Shown: positions 36,790 through 49,849 of the stretch, piece after piece
How the letters are laid out: the number at the start of each line of letters is the position of its first letter
Numbering within the stretch: position 1 is the first letter of the stretch
Source of the DNA: Trema orientale
Lineage: Eukaryota; Streptophyta; Magnoliopsida; Rosales; Cannabaceae
Direction of reading: 5' to 3'
DNA: 64,000 nt
Assembly (NCBI GenBank): GCA_002914845.1
Contig: JXTC01000008.1
Location: forward strand, 1,837,693-1,901,692
The notes under the pieces: model-generated
What the model was told of the DNA's origin: nothing
The model's input: the letters and a program-made list of their open reading frames with translations, nothing else
The model's database searches: none
Translations under genes and position numbers: made by a program

Positions 36790-37662
36790 ATGGCTTGGTG
36801 CTCTCACTGCCTTGTAGAATCCGAAACTCAACTTAGCAACGAATTTGTGTAAGTAAATTTTTACTGCCCTTTCTTCTAATTGTTCGTTCTTTATTTATTT
36901 ATTTATTATTTTTTCCTTCTTTGGTTTGCGTAGTGCTCTCTTTTTCAGAATCTAATTTGTTATGTTCTTATTTTTGTTCTCGTTTTTCGGTTTCTTCCTT
37001 TGTGAAAATACTACTTTGCCAGTTTTAATTTAATATATACGAACTAACTAAAATTGTTCATGAGTAATAAAATCAGTTAATTATTTTATCTAACCAATTG
37101 CAGGACTTTCCTTAATTCTTCTTGTTTAATCTTTTTCCTGAATGGGTACTTACTGCCCTTTTTTGAATAAAATTATGATTAACTAAATTTTAGATAAAAA
37201 TCACTTTGTGCCTATGATGAAGTACTATATTTTTTTTTAATTTCTTTTTCCTTTCAAAGCTTACTATATGAAGTTTTATATATAAATTATGGCTATAATA
37301 CAAATTACGTTTTGGTGTTCTAATGCAGATGTTGTTCTAGATGTGGTAAAGTTCTGGACGTGGCACTTGCTTTGCCAAACTTTTATGTAAGATCATCGAA
37401 GAGAAGCAAAAGGAAGAAGAAAAAGACTACCAGGGGTCTCACTAATTCAGCTATAAACAAATTAGAGTCATACCTCCAACTTCGAGCAATGAAGAAAATT
37501 AAAAAATCGTCCCAAAACTCGGAAAAGACTATTTCTTCAAGTGATATTGTTGCATCTGAGGAATCAACGGCTAGCAACCAACCTATATATGACGATGATC
37601 AAGTACAATATAATTTTGTAATGGAGCAATCAATGGCTGTCAAATATGATGAGCAACTATAG
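36790..37662 (+). CDS. Short zinc-ribbon protein resembling TFIIIB/BRF N terminus
   Basis: Exon 1 (36790-36848) and exon 2 (37329-37662) join through GTAAGT and ATGCAG borders with a split Val codon, giving 130 residues. The N terminus starts MAWCSHC and, after the junction, CCSRCGKVLDVALALPNF. The two CxxC pairs form a TFIIB-type zinc ribbon, and the opening resembles BRF1 (MVWCxHC). A lysine/arginine-rich stretch follows (residues about 43-55), then a Ser-rich acidic tail. The cyclin folds that make up most of a real BRF are missing, so this is far shorter than the family (500 or more residues). The stop codon overlaps a consensus donor TAGTAAGT. A further coding-like block lies at 38085-38166 (MKNLYRTWGFVMVLVDREG), but joining it recreates a stop. 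It may be a truncated duplicate. Function uncertain. Confidence 0.6.
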
Positions 37663-39384
37663 TAAGTTCTACTAATAAAATGTAAATTTCCATCTCTTTA
37701 CTAGACCACTTTTTAGCCTCAATTATCTCTAAAAACTCCAAATTACGACTCATTAAATATAGATTAGATTTTTTATGATAAACATTATCTGTCGGGAAAA
37801 AAAAATAGAAAAAAAAATGATGGGTCAATCACAAAAAAGCAAAAATATTTAATCAGACTGTGATAGAAAGTGGCTTCATTCTTTGTGACACATCCAAGAC
37901 TTTTAATGCTTTTTTTTAAAAAAAAAAAAAAATTAGTTCTTTTCAATTCCAAGCAAAAATTCAGTTGTGACTAATTATATATAAAGCTTTTAAGTTCCTT
38001 CAATTATATTAATTATTTGTTGGTCAATTACCACCGTAATTAAGTAGTATCACCTTTTTAATTTCTTTTGATTTGCACATGCAGGCGTGAAAAAATAACA
38101 TTGACTATGAAGAATTTGTACAGGACTTGGGGATTTGTAATGGTGTTAGTCGACAGAGAGGGCTGATGGATACATGGAAAGATACAATTAATTCTTTTTT
38201 TCCCCCTTTTTTCCGGTTTAAAATTATTTTGTATTACTTGCACGCTGTAGAATAAGTACTGTACATAAAATTCAGACCTCTGCTTGTTGAGATTTTTTTT
38301 TTTTTTTTTTTTTTTTTGGTTGCAGGATCCTGCATTGTATCTACTTTAACAATTGTGGGTATAAAAACCAAATCGTTTATTTTATTTGTTTTATTTCTCC
38401 CTCAAGCTGGGGGATCGTACAATTATTCAAGACGAAAAAAGTTAAAACGATCAATATATCGACCAAAATCAGTGGGGTCTTGCAGAGGAAAAATTTTAGT
38501 GTTATTTGCGTAATCAGTTCCAAATTTTTTTTTTAAAAAAAAAAGTGAGTTTAATTAATGACCATTACTTACTACAAATTCTAAAAAAAAATAACATACC
38601 CACACTCTCTATTAAGTTCCAAATTTATTATTTGTGCGCATCGTATGCTTATAATCTGTGGCATTTTAGGCGCACTTACGCATCGAGAAACTATAGGCGC
38701 CTTAACATATAAAAATTTGGCTATAAATATAATTCAAATTAATGCCCGAGGAGCTCTAGGAGCCTTTCTATATATATATTCTTTTCTGGTCCATATTTTT
38801 TAAAAAAAATTATTTTCGGACAATTGGAATGAATAGGTGCAGTCTAGGGACGTGTCTCGTGACACACACTGCTTAAAGATTAAGTGACTCTTAGTTATCA
38901 AAAGACATGACTATCAATCAGCAGACACAAAATTTGGATATAAATGTAATTTAAATTATCCAAATAACTACATAGTTTTTTAATGTTCTAGAAATTCAAT
39001 ACATTAACTATTTTTGAATTTGTGGATGTGTTCTATCTTGGAGATAATTTACCATAAAACCCAATCGCAAACATAACACCTTAGCATCCTTAAGTACAGC
39101 AAACTTTAATTAAGTGGAACAAGTGACACCTCAACATCCTTGAATAAAGTGTGACTCATTATTCCTCAAGTCCATATTTACAGTCTTAGTTATTTGCCTA
39201 TAGTTTGTTTCATCTTCTCATCAACTATCTTCGGGTGTCACTCAATGGAGGCAGAAAAAATATATATGTTTTTTTCTACATCTTGAATCCGATTTTCTAC
39301 TTTATCATTTTGTAGGAACAAATTTTACCCGCTAGAAAGGAACACTTTTACTTTCTTCATACTGTTATAGAGATTGTATATGTT
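37663..39384. other. Flank with SINE tail fragment
   Basis: Contains the possible orphan exon at 38085-38166 and, at about 38544-38615, a fragment matching the tail of the SINE-like repeat at 2285-2425 (TTACTTACTACAAATTCT). The rest is AT-rich without a gene. Confidence 0.45.
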
Positions 39385-39560
39385 ATGGATCCCAACCTTC
39401 AGCCACTTCTAGTGCCAAATGACAACGATATTGATGTGTTGAAGTCAAAAAGGAGGAAGAGGGAGGAAGATGAAGTGATGTGTCCAGGACACGTTCTTAA
39501 TACTCTGTCGGATATGCTCTATGATCTCTACAATTCAATGCAGTCTCAAAAAAAAAAAAA
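39385..39560 (+). mobile_element. Copia gag remnant, fossil
   Basis: A short frame beginning MDPNLQPLLVPNDND and containing LNTLSDMLYDLYNSMQS resembles the start of the gag polyprotein of plant Ty1/Copia elements. It is a small fragment, with nothing else of the element recognisable nearby. It ends in a long A-run. Broken. Confidence 0.55.
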
Positions 39561-39899
39561 AAAAAAAAAAAAATCCATAATATGCACCTAAATACAAAAC
39601 AGAGAAGGAAGTACAGATAAGTTTCTTTTCTTAAAATATTTTGAATTCTTATATGGTGGACGCTGAACCTATTCTAGATCACATCCGTGAGTAGCAAATT
39701 CTGGTCATAAAATTGCGTGAATAAAAACACTAAAATTTCTAAATTATTCAAAAGTTGGGACTATTAAAGCTAGCATAGTTGATGCAAGTATCTATAGGTG
39801 CAACAAGAGAGATTCGTGAAAAAAAAAAGGCTACGAACATAAAGTATACAAAGTGCAGAAGTCCATCCATGAAATAAAAACTGAGAAATTATGGTGGAT

Positions 39900-40190
39900 A
39901 TCCTTCTTTTACACTTTGTTTTAACAAATGTCTATTTTTCATTTTTTATAGTTAAATGACCAGGTATATGTATTTTTACGCTCGGTGATGTATATACTTA
40001 TGAACTGATCATTTTGATATAAATTATATAGTGAATGTATAGATTTATATACTGCGTATATGATATTTTACACATGATATATATACTTATATATCGGTCA
40101 TTTTGTTATAACATTTTAAAAATAAGTATTTACTTAAAATGAGACTAAAATACGGTCATTTTGCTATAAGATTAAAAAAAAAACTGGCAT
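39900..40190. repeat. Dispersed ATACCAAGTRTAAAA family, diverged copy 3
   Basis: Shares TTTTATAGTTAAATGACC, TTATATATCGGTCATTTTGT and TATAACATTTTAAAAATAAG with the other copies. Non-coding and palindromic in part. Confidence 0.4.
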
Positions 40191-40499
40191 CTAGATATTG
40201 GAACAATAGACTTCAGCAAGGACCCACTTACTAGGCCATTGTCATGTTGATAAAACTAGTCTTGGACCTGTGAGCATCTGGCGCAAGCAATGGAGAGGTC
40301 TCCATTAAAAGAGACCCAAACACTAATGTATGATGATAAAATTCAGTTTTAATAAATGCATTAGTTTATCAGATGCCTCACAGAGAAAATTAGTGAGTTC
40401 AAAAAGGGGGGGAAAAAGAAAAAGGATAGAAAGAGAAAATAATGAGGAGAAATCACCAGTAAAATTCAGCACACACATAGAGAAATTCTCCAACATTAC

Positions 40500-41520
40500 T
40501 TAAACGGGCGAGGGCAGGTTCGGAAATCCTTGTTATACCCGTCTAAAATCTAATCTAAAAAGCTTTATTTTAAGTCAAAATTTATGCCTATGTATATAAT
40601 AATTACTTATGCAGTGTGAAGAGAATTAAACATTCCTAAATTTATATAATTTTTTCTATTTTACTGATACTATATATGATAAGTATCATTAAAATATGAT
40701 ATGCCCAATTATAACAATGCGGGCTCAAAATGGGGGTATCATTCCACGACCTTGACCTGAACCCGACCTGGGTAAAGGAATTCCCCTGAGCCCACCCCGT
40801 TCCTTGATTAGCATCCCCATATCTGCACTGCTAGGAAAAAATGACCTATCTAGTTAACAAATTCAAGATGTGAGATAACAATTTTACCCATCAATTTGTT
40901 TACTCTCGGATATCCTCTCGTAATGAGGGGATTATTAATTGAAAAACCCAATCTGGATAAAGGAGTGGGTATAAGTATAGGGATATCCATCCTGCATGTA
41001 CGACCGACACCTGCCCCGATTATATTAAATGATGAGATATAGTACATTTTATTTCCTATTGATAGAAAATTCAATTTTAACTGTTAGATTCCAATTAAAT
41101 GGTTACAAAATTAAATGATATATATTAGAATTCATTCGAATATAAAAATTATAACAATTAAATTGAAATCTAGTGGTCACAATTGATTTCCCTATCGATA
41201 GAGAATTGAAAAATATCCTTATTGTACTCATTCCCATATATAATATATTAGGAATATGTATAATTTATATAAAATACTCGTAACAAAAAAGAATATATAA
41301 TAATTAGATTTTATTATCGAAGTCTTACTAATCTTAGTGTATGACATTTTCATTAGATTTTCTTATTTAAACTCGTTTTTCTTTTTATTTTATCAAATTC
41401 ATCAAATAATACTTTTTTTTTTTAATTTTTTTATGCAAGGTATGAGTACACACTGGTATCCGCCTACCTGCGCACGGAATACCTACACCCATCCCGCCTC
41501 CTTAAACAAGAAAATAGAAT
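40500..41520. repeat. Remnant of GC-rich-ended non-autonomous element
   Basis: GC-rich blocks around 40503-40550, 40720-40830, 40965-41020 and 41430-41510 contain words such as GACCTGAACCCGACCTG, CGACACCTGCCCCGAT and CACCCATCCCGCC inside AT-rich sequence. This resembles decayed hAT-type MITEs with CGGGT-rich arms. Borders are uncertain, and the flanks 40191-40499 and 41521-42250 show no gene. Confidence 0.35.
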
Positions 41521-42254
41521 AAGTATGAGTTTGTTTTTTCCTCGCTATCATGGGATGAGATAGTCATATTTCGTCTCGTTGTGATTCCTATCCAAGATGG
41601 AGAGGAGAATAAAAAAAGAGGAAGAAAAACATAAAGTGAAATAGACAAAGAAGCGTAAATTTTTTCCACATCATGTTTACAAAAAATATACATATATATA
41701 CATAAACAGAAAAAATAAAAATAAGAAACGAAAAGGTTGGGATTTTCGAATTCTAGTCGAACTCTTCTAAGTTTAAGGGGGAAAAAAACAAAAACAAAGA
41801 CAAAAACAAAAATAGAGAAAAACTAAAATATATGTTTGGAACATTGGTGACGTGGGAGAGCCAAAGTCAAAGGGAGAAAAACCCAAAGGACGGGGACAGA
41901 AGGGGTAGAGATCTTCCAATGTCTCAAAAGAGAAAATTCAAAGCAGTAAAGAAACTAATTAATAAAAAAAATAGAATAATAAGTAAAGAAAGAGGGAGAC
42001 TCAGCCTGGGAAGGAAACCAAAACCCAAAACCAAACTAAACTGTAGACTAGACTATAGAGAACAAAGAGAGAGTGGGGGTCCTGTCGTGGCACGTCTCTA
42101 GCTAGGTGGGTCGTCTAGTCTTTAACCAGCGGTTTTAGGAATATAATCAACCCAAAAAATAAAAAAATAAAATAAAAAGTAAAGTAGAAGCCGGGCGAAA
42201 GCGAATACTCCCTCCCCCTTAATATTCTTCCTTACTTTTCCCGTTCGTGCTTTC

Positions 42255-42281
42255 CATATATATATATATATATATATATAA
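42255..42281 (+). promoter_or_regulatory. (TA)n tract, probable TATA region of NC2-alpha
   Basis: A (TA)13-like run ending TATAAACACC, about 130 nt before the start codon, followed by a CT-rich leader. The TA number is likely polymorphic. Confidence 0.5.
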
Positions 42282-42407
42282 ACACCTCTCTATGTATATA
42301 TGTCTTCTGTGAGATTTCTAGAGCTAAGGGTCGACTCTGGTTTTTAGGGTTTTTGAAATTTCAGTCTGTTGTTTTTCCCATTTCATGGTCAGAGCTAAAA
42401 CGACGAC

Positions 42408-45400
42408 ATGAGGAAGAAGCTCGATACCCGTTTTCCAGCTGTAAGTAAACTCCCTTCTCTCTGTTTTTATGTATTTGCTTTAATGGGTAATTGGGTATTT
42501 TGGTTTCTGGGCTGTGAATGAGTGCAAGTGATAGAAAGCATGTCAAGTTTTTATTTTTTTATTTTTTATTTTTTAAATCGTCTTTGAAAGTCTCTTTTGG
42601 GTTTTTTTGGGTTATGTCTTATGAGGTTTGTAGAGGGGTGGATGGGGGTTAACTCTATCTGTTTTTATGCATAAAAGTATAACTTCCACATTGGGGAAGG
42701 GCTTTTGATTTGTTGGTAGTGTCAACTTCACTTCTAAGGCTATATATACACTGTAGTTTTGCGGCTTTCTTTAAACAGAGTCTACCTGTAATATTGACAA
42801 GAACAATCTTCTACAGTGTGAGAAAACATATTGGGCTGCACTTTCACTGCCCACTTTCTGTTTTTTCTTCTCCTTTTTTTTTTTAATTAGTAAATGACAA
42901 TAATAAAATGATAATGATCCAGAGAACCCTAACTGACCTGCCGAACCTTGCAATGTTTGTAACTATGGTAATCTTATTCACCAAGTAGGAGAACTTGATA
43001 AATGAATTTGAATAACAGCCCATGTGACTTGACCGCTCAACTAGCCCCATAGGGTTGGCCACTTTTTAAGTTGCTTTTGTTAGGTAAAGAGATTCAACTC
43101 TTAAAGAAGGTTGCAATGTTTGTAACAATTTGATTGTGCTTGTTTTATGGTTTGGACTTTCTATTACGTACTTTTTCTCAGCAGTGCACACACATAGTTT
43201 CAACTTACAACCGGTAACTTAGTAAGACCGCCATTTAAATCTTATTCTTGCTGCACCACCTGTCTCTCTTTCTCTCATTATTTGGTGGTTGTGTAAGTAG
43301 TTTATTGTGCAGCATAGATATAGGTATAAGCTGTAACAGATAAATGGTTATGAGCACTCAGTAAACATGGTGCACTTTTCTTGTATGGTAATTTGCTTTA
43401 AGAGTACTTGTAGGATTATTGGCTTTTAAACTTATACCATCTGATGTACTGTAATAATTGGTTTCCGTATAGGAATTTTGGCTTGGACCTTTAAACATCC
43501 AATAGCTGGGTACCTTTTGTGACCTGATTTTCTTACCTTATGTTAGCATTGATGGGGATGAACAATCTGATGGTCTGCTTTTCACATTTTGTTGTTCACT
43601 TAGTCCTGTAGATTTGATTGAGCTTGAGGTCTAAAATTCAAGGGAACTAATGGCGTGGACTTGTCATGATGATGGAATATTGTTTTTGGTTATGTTGTTT
43701 GGTATTTTAAGACTCTTCATAGATCACTCTTGCGTGTTGCTTTTTTTTTTCAAGTACGCTGGTTTATTAATGTAAACTTTTAGCTTTCTTGCTACATTGG
43801 GTGTTTTGGGATTCTTTTTATTTTTTTATTTTTTTATTTTTTTTTTCTGTTTCTTTATATTTGTGGAAACCTTGCTAGTTCAGAACATTAATCAAATGGT
43901 GGATCTTGAGTTTGTTTGTTTATTAGTATTAGTTCTGACTGAATTGTCCTCTTATAGATGGTTGCATTTTTTACAAATTTTTTGTTTGGGCATGTATTGA
44001 AAAAGAAACTTATCACATGAAGTTAGATATATCATGTGTCACCCTCAGTCAATTATGAATGAAACTTGGAATTTGTGTCATTTTTCTGCTATTTTATGCG
44101 CAAGATAAGATTGATTGTTCTCTTATTTTATTTTCATCACCTTTCTGTATGGGTTCAACAAGTTCATCATGCATACTTTCGTTCATCTTTACATCAATCT
44201 CTGTTAGTATGTTTGAACACGTGCATGTGCTCACATTTTTGTGTCCTACTTGTAGCATCTGCAAAGTTTCCTGATTTTGGCCCATTGAAACATTTGTTGT
44301 ATTAATATCTCGAGATCATATAGGAGTTAGCTTAGTTGCCAAAGACATAATTAGTCATCTTACTTTAGGTACAGGTTAGGGGGTTATATTTTTCAATCTC
44401 TCTTCTTCAGGTGGCTGTCAATCATTTATCTATATGGATAAGATCATATTTACTTACAACTCCTCTTCTGCATTGTAGAACCCACTCACTTCCGTATGGT
44501 TGTTTCTGGCACCATCCACCATGTTTCGTGTGTTCTGAGTCAAGCTTTCCAGTAATTTACCCAGAAAATGTTTTAACAAATTTTTCTTTGTTCTGCTTTT
44601 TGCCCTCTCAAGATATGTTACCTTCTCACTTTATTTTATTTTATTTATTTTTTTGGTGGGGGGAACTGGTTTTCTTTTCTGACTGCTTAATGCAAATTGG
44701 ATATTTTTTTCATAATTTCTGGTCCAAGAATAAGTGGTTATGCTAGTCTGGAAGTGAATCTTGTACTTTTATCATTTCTGTTAACCATTGTTTTACTCCA
44801 GTGATGTTATAATCTTTTTACANATGTTGGAAAGATTGCTATGGCTGTGCCTCTTTTAGTTTGTAAGTATTGTTTAAATAAATTATTCAGTTAAAAACCT
44901 TTTAGTTGCATTTTCATTTATCCTTTCAGAATCTTCAACTGTTGTTGTCACCCCCCAATCTGTACTAAATATATTTTTTTCATACTATGCCATGCAGCTA
45001 AAGCTTTGGAACTATTTCTACAAGATCTTTGTGATCGGACATACGAGATAACTCTGAAGAGAGGTGCAAAGACAATGAATTCTCTGCATTTGTGAGTGAA
45101 ATTTAATCTGACTAATTTTTTTGGTCCAATATGACGTCTTCGAAACATGAAAATGTAATTTTTGGGTGTTTTGTTAAGTTTGCACTCTTTCTTGCGTTTG
45201 CCTGATCTGCTGACATGCTCATGTGCTATAAATTGGTTTTGATTATGCAGAAAACAGTGTGTGCACACGTTTAATGTTTTTGATTTCCTGAAGGACATCG
45301 TCAGTAAGGTTCCTGATTTGGGTGGGTCTGATACCGCCGGTGAGGATCGATCTGTTGCCAAGAGAAGGTCTGTGAAATGTAACTTCTATCTTTTTAGTAG

Positions 45401-46670
45401 TGGGCCAAGTGGCTAAGAAAGATATTTTTGTTTTTAAAAATGACTAACATTTCAAGTTCTTGTGTTTTTTCAGGAAAGTTAATGATGGTGAGGACAATGC
45501 TAGTGATGAGGAGTCCAAGAAGAGTAAACTGGTAATTTTTCAAACTGAAACACTGGTCGTCTTCCTCCTCCCCCATTCCCCTCCTCCTCTCTCCCCTTTT
45601 GACTCTTTGAAATTAAATGGCTCGTATACTTTTGATACTGCGAATCAAGTCAATCAGCAAACATAAATTGACTTGGAGTTTCTAGTCTGGATAAAATGGT
45701 GAAAGACTAAATACTGAGAAAATCACCCTTGTATATGCTTTGAATACATCAGTTTCTAAGGGTGCGTTTGGTATAGAATTCAAAACCTATTCTACAAATC
45801 CAGAAACAGCTTTCATATAAAAAGCTGGAAGGATTTGGAAGGATCAAACATTTATCCTTTCAACTTTCTACGTGAAAATTGTTTCTGGATTTGTAAAATA
45901 AGATTCAAATCTTATACTAAACGCGCCCTAAGTTTTCCTACGTTTTTGGGTTCTTAAATCCACTCCATTTATGCTTCCAAATTTGTATACTTTCCAAACT
46001 ACTTCAGTCGGACCAATATCCCATCAGTTTTAATTTTTTGCATTAAAGTTACCCTCATTGGCCCTTGTACCTCTGCATAACTGACTTTTTCCTATTTATG
46101 TGACCACTATTGGATGATTAACTGTTATATTATATTTTTAATTAATTGCAGCATGAAGCTGGCAATCACAGTGTTGGCAGTGGCAGAGGAAGGGGTAGAG
46201 GCAGAGGGAGACCTCGTGGACGAGGTAGTCGAGTTATGGAGAGGGAGACAGCTGCACATCAAGACAAATTTGAAGATGATCCAGACATTTCCAAGTACAA
46301 TGACAATGATGATCAAAACCTGGAAACTCTGGATGATAGGGCAGAGCCTGAAGGACCCAAGGTGAATGTTGCAGGTGATAAAAATGCCGAAGGACCAGTC
46401 CGAAACTTTGACTTGAATGTGGACTTGAATGAGAACGGGGACTTGACAACTCTGTCGACTCCTGTCCCTGTCCCTACCCTTACCCCTCCCCCTCTCCCTG
46501 CTGGTTTGTCTGCAAAGACCATCCCTGAAATGAAGCATGAGGAATACTCTTACCCTCACCCTGGTTGGTCTTTGGCAGACGTGGAGAAAATGGCCATTGA
46601 TCCCATACAACTCGCCAACTTAAATAGAAGGATGGATGAAGATGATGAAGATTACGACGAAGAAGGTTGA
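42408..46670 (+). CDS. NC2-alpha / DRAP1-like transcription repressor subunit (NF-YC11 class)
   Basis: Exons: 42408-42440 (MRKKLDTRFPA), 44824-44862 (VGKIAMAVPLLV), 44998-45091, 45251-45367, 45474-45531, 46152-46670. Junctions are GT-AG with matching phases except at the first. The histone-fold part reads KALELFLQDLCDRTYEITLK and then LKQCVHTFNVFDFLKDIV, matching the plant NC2-alpha histone fold that pairs with NC2-beta (Dr1) to hold TBP and repress or tune pol II transcription in the nucleus. The last exon has an RG-rich block (GRGRGRGRPRGRGSR), a Pro-rich stretch and an acidic tail DEDDEDYDEEG, as in Arabidopsis At3g12480. The segment normally reading ARIKKIMQADED is absent. It should sit just before 44824, where base 44823 is N. 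Visible exons total 860 nt; adding the missing 34 nt gives 894, a whole number of codons (297 residues). Confidence 0.88.
45760..45928. mobile_element. Tourist-like MITE in NC2-alpha intron
   Basis: 169 bp flanked by TAA on both sides (45757-45759, 45929-45931). Ends GGGTGCGTTTGGTATA and TATACTAAACGCGCCC are imperfect terminal inverted repeats. The arms continue with AATCCAGAAACA and TGTTTCTGGATT. The TAA duplication and GGG...GTTTGGT ends fit PIF/Harbinger-type MITEs. It lies inside the last intron (45532-46151), clear of splice sites. Confidence 0.78.
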
Positions 46671-49600
46671 CTGACCGCTGAGTAGAGGTGCTGATGCTAG
46701 TGGTGAACTCTCGTCTTATAGATATTAGTTCTTTTCTTTTGATGATTTAGTTAAGAAGACGTAGGATCGAATTAGTGAAAGTTAAAGAAGATGTAGGGGT
46801 GACATTGTTATGACAGAAGTTAGACAGTTTAGGACAAGGTAGATGAAGAAGGAAAGAAGAAGATTGACTTTGACCAATTTAGTTAAATCTTAGGACTAGA
46901 TGAATCCTTTTGGTTTGGGTTTACCCGAAAGATTGTAGTATATTATGCTTTGTAACAAAGGAAAAGTGAGTAAAGAAACCACATTATTTGTTTTTGTTGG
47001 ACTCGCGAAATCGTTTGTGTGACTGGTTCTAATTTCCAGCAACAAATTTTACCTCTTTGGTGCTCAATGATACATCCGGATTATTAGTTGTCTAGTTTCA
47101 GATATATTATTAGTCACGCCGTACTAGAGAGCGGTCATGGCCATGGGATATCTATTGGATATTGTTCTAGGAATTATCTTAACTGTAAAGGGCGTCTATC
47201 CGGATCTATTTTTAATGAAACCGAGAAGGAAAAGGTATGTTTGTTTGTCTCCGCTGACTCAAGGCTGCTGTTGAGTTGAATCAGCTGCTGTAGTTGAACA
47301 GCTCGACAGTTTATCTTGGGGTATTACCAGTACAGAAGAGTTTTGCATACAGACTTACGCAGATTCGTTTTTGTTTATTTATTTAAGGATTGTCGAAATG
47401 TTCATTAATTTGAACTCGAGAGAAAATTAGATTCGTAGTGTAAGTTTAGCAGGGTGGTGCTACTCTAACATGGTATTAGAATCTTAGTCACGTCCATATA
47501 AACGGAGGTATCCATTACCTACTGAAACTCAGACTTTCATTCTCCTATTGAAAACCTTGTCAAACCATATGATGTGTATCCATAGCTAAAACACATGTTC
47601 TTGGCTTAAATTTTCAGAGTATTATTCTCGGTCACAATAGCATTACATAGCTTTTTTTTTCGTATCGTTATCAGAAATATGTTCGACATTACATAGTTTT
47701 TTTGGGTATCGTTATCATTTTTTGGGTATCGTTATCAGTAATATGTTCGACGTAGCAGATATTGACAAAATTCCAAATAGAAAGAAAAGGGGTTATGAAA
47801 AATATTTCAAAACTGAAACCAACTGACGAAGTCCAATACTGACTTCCAAATCACGGATGGCAAATTGATTAACGTAAAAAGAACCTAATTATTACCGTTT
47901 TCCATAAAAATTTAACCAAATACTAACATGGAGACCAGTAACCGGATTGTTTTACAGCATTTTTCAATTCAATCTGGCAACAGACTATCGAACAGATCAA
48001 AAAGAGAAGGTAGCGTCTGTCAAAGAGTCTGTTGGCAATTCTCTTTCCAAGAATAGAAGCTCGTGAAAATTTTATTGAAAAAAAAAAAAAAGAAAAAAAA
48101 ATCTCGCAAGAACTTTTGATATTTATGATATATAAAAAAATAAATAAATAAAAAGAACTTAGTAGGAAATTTTCAACGAGAGGTATGCCAACATCGATTG
48201 TACTATTATTCATAGTTTAACAAAGTCGCAACATAGAGTAAGAACAGTTAACCACGTGTTCTACATAATATTAGAATAAATATAAGGTTTGAGAACAATT
48301 TGGCTCCATTAATCGGCATGGAACATACTTTATGTTATGATGTTCTCAAGAGTTCAACCAAGCATACCAATTTATACAAAACAACCCCAGTCACCTGAAA
48401 TTCAGACGACAAAATCATCAGTACAATAGCAACGAGAATGAGTTCATAATTTACCAATCATATTGAATCAAAGCAAAGCCCTCAAAATTAAAAAACATCA
48501 TGGAATCTGATGAGTCATTCAAATTTTCAAGGCAGAAAAAAGTGTATATTACACTCAAAATCATCAAGCCTATCACGAAATTGTAATCACAAGAACATTT
48601 CATAACCATCTAAGTGTACATTTGCCACAGCATTGCACCACCGCAGTTACTAATAGAAAAGAGACGATCCACAAAGAAAACCAAGTTTTAACAGTTAGCC
48701 TATGGTTGGTCCATGCCACTGACGAAATAACTCAAGACATTAGAATGTCTGAACTTGTTATCTTGTGGTGTTCAACACAAGGTGACAAATGGACTACTTA
48801 CTAATATAAACTATCATAGAACATACTGTAGGACCGTCCAGGATGCAGAAAAATTAAAAAAAAAATTCTATAATCATAATTCAAGCACAAGTTTGATGTT
48901 GTGAGGTCTGCATGTTGCAAATGATCATTGCCCACGGTTAGTCCTATCTTTCCAGGAAAATTAAGCGCATAGTTTGGCACATGATGTTCACGTGTGAATT
49001 TTGCCTCTTCAAGACAACTGACCAAACGAGACAAATTAACTCGGATAAAGTACCCCAAATTCCCACCTATATCCCTCTTTTAGTGCCATCTCTCCAAACA
49101 ACAAGTGATAATAACTCTCAAAACAATGTTTAGAAGAGATTTCTTTTGGCTCTAAGCTGTGAGCTATCCCTACACTAGGACCCTCGCACCCATTTTAAAT
49201 TCAGCAACACAGCAGGTACAAAGTCCAATCCCAAATTTTACATACCAAATGATGTGGCAGATATTAAATCAAAATTTGAACAACACAATGTGTAGAAAAT
49301 AACCTTAGTGAGACAATTCAAATACACGACTACAAAACCAGTTTCGTAAAAAAGAAAACCGAAATTAGACTTGTTTCTTGAACTCAAATAGACGAAAATC
49401 AGCTTCGTGGTAATAGTTTAGCAGAGTTCTGCTCTACGATGGTATTAGATTAGTCACATCAACATAAATCGGAAATTATCCATTATCCACCGAGTTCTAA
49501 TGTCTCAACAGTCACTCATCCTCCTATAGAAAACACTCGTCTAACCATTAAATGGTAATCATAGGTAAAATACATCTTCATTCTTGGCCCAAATTTCTCA

Positions 49601-49849
49601 AACCATTACACTCATTATCACACGATCATACATAATGAACAAATACTAACGTGGAAACCATTATTAAAGGTTGAATTTTGGCAAATTATTAAAGCAAAAA
49701 TATTACCAACCAAAAACAAACAAACAAAAAGAAAATTAAAAATAAATAAATAAGCGCATGATGACAATAAACTTGACATTATACAATATACAAAATATGC
49801 GTACAAAACAGAGATTTGACGTTTAAGTAGGTTTTACCACGGGCGAGCA
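46671..49849. other. NC2-alpha 3' flank and intergenic sequence
   Basis: 46671-46990 is probably the 3' untranslated region. A diverged direct repeat pair occurs at about 47430-47640 and 49400-49625 (both with TTTAGCAG, then TGGTATTAGA and TTAGTCAC). A short duplication of TGGGTATCGTTATCA lies at about 47703-47735. No gene recognised. Confidence 0.5.

Noticed and set aside
38085-38166. Third exon of the zinc-ribbon gene
   Set aside because: Joining it at the consensus donor recreates a stop codon at the junction, so it does not extend the protein.
42255-42281. CRISPR-like or regulatory array in the TA tract
   Set aside because: It is a plain dinucleotide repeat in a core promoter position.
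46114-46610. Alternative long frames over the last NC2-alpha exon
   Set aside because: The frame with the RG block and acidic DEDYDEEG tail matches the family; the others arise from GC-richer composition.
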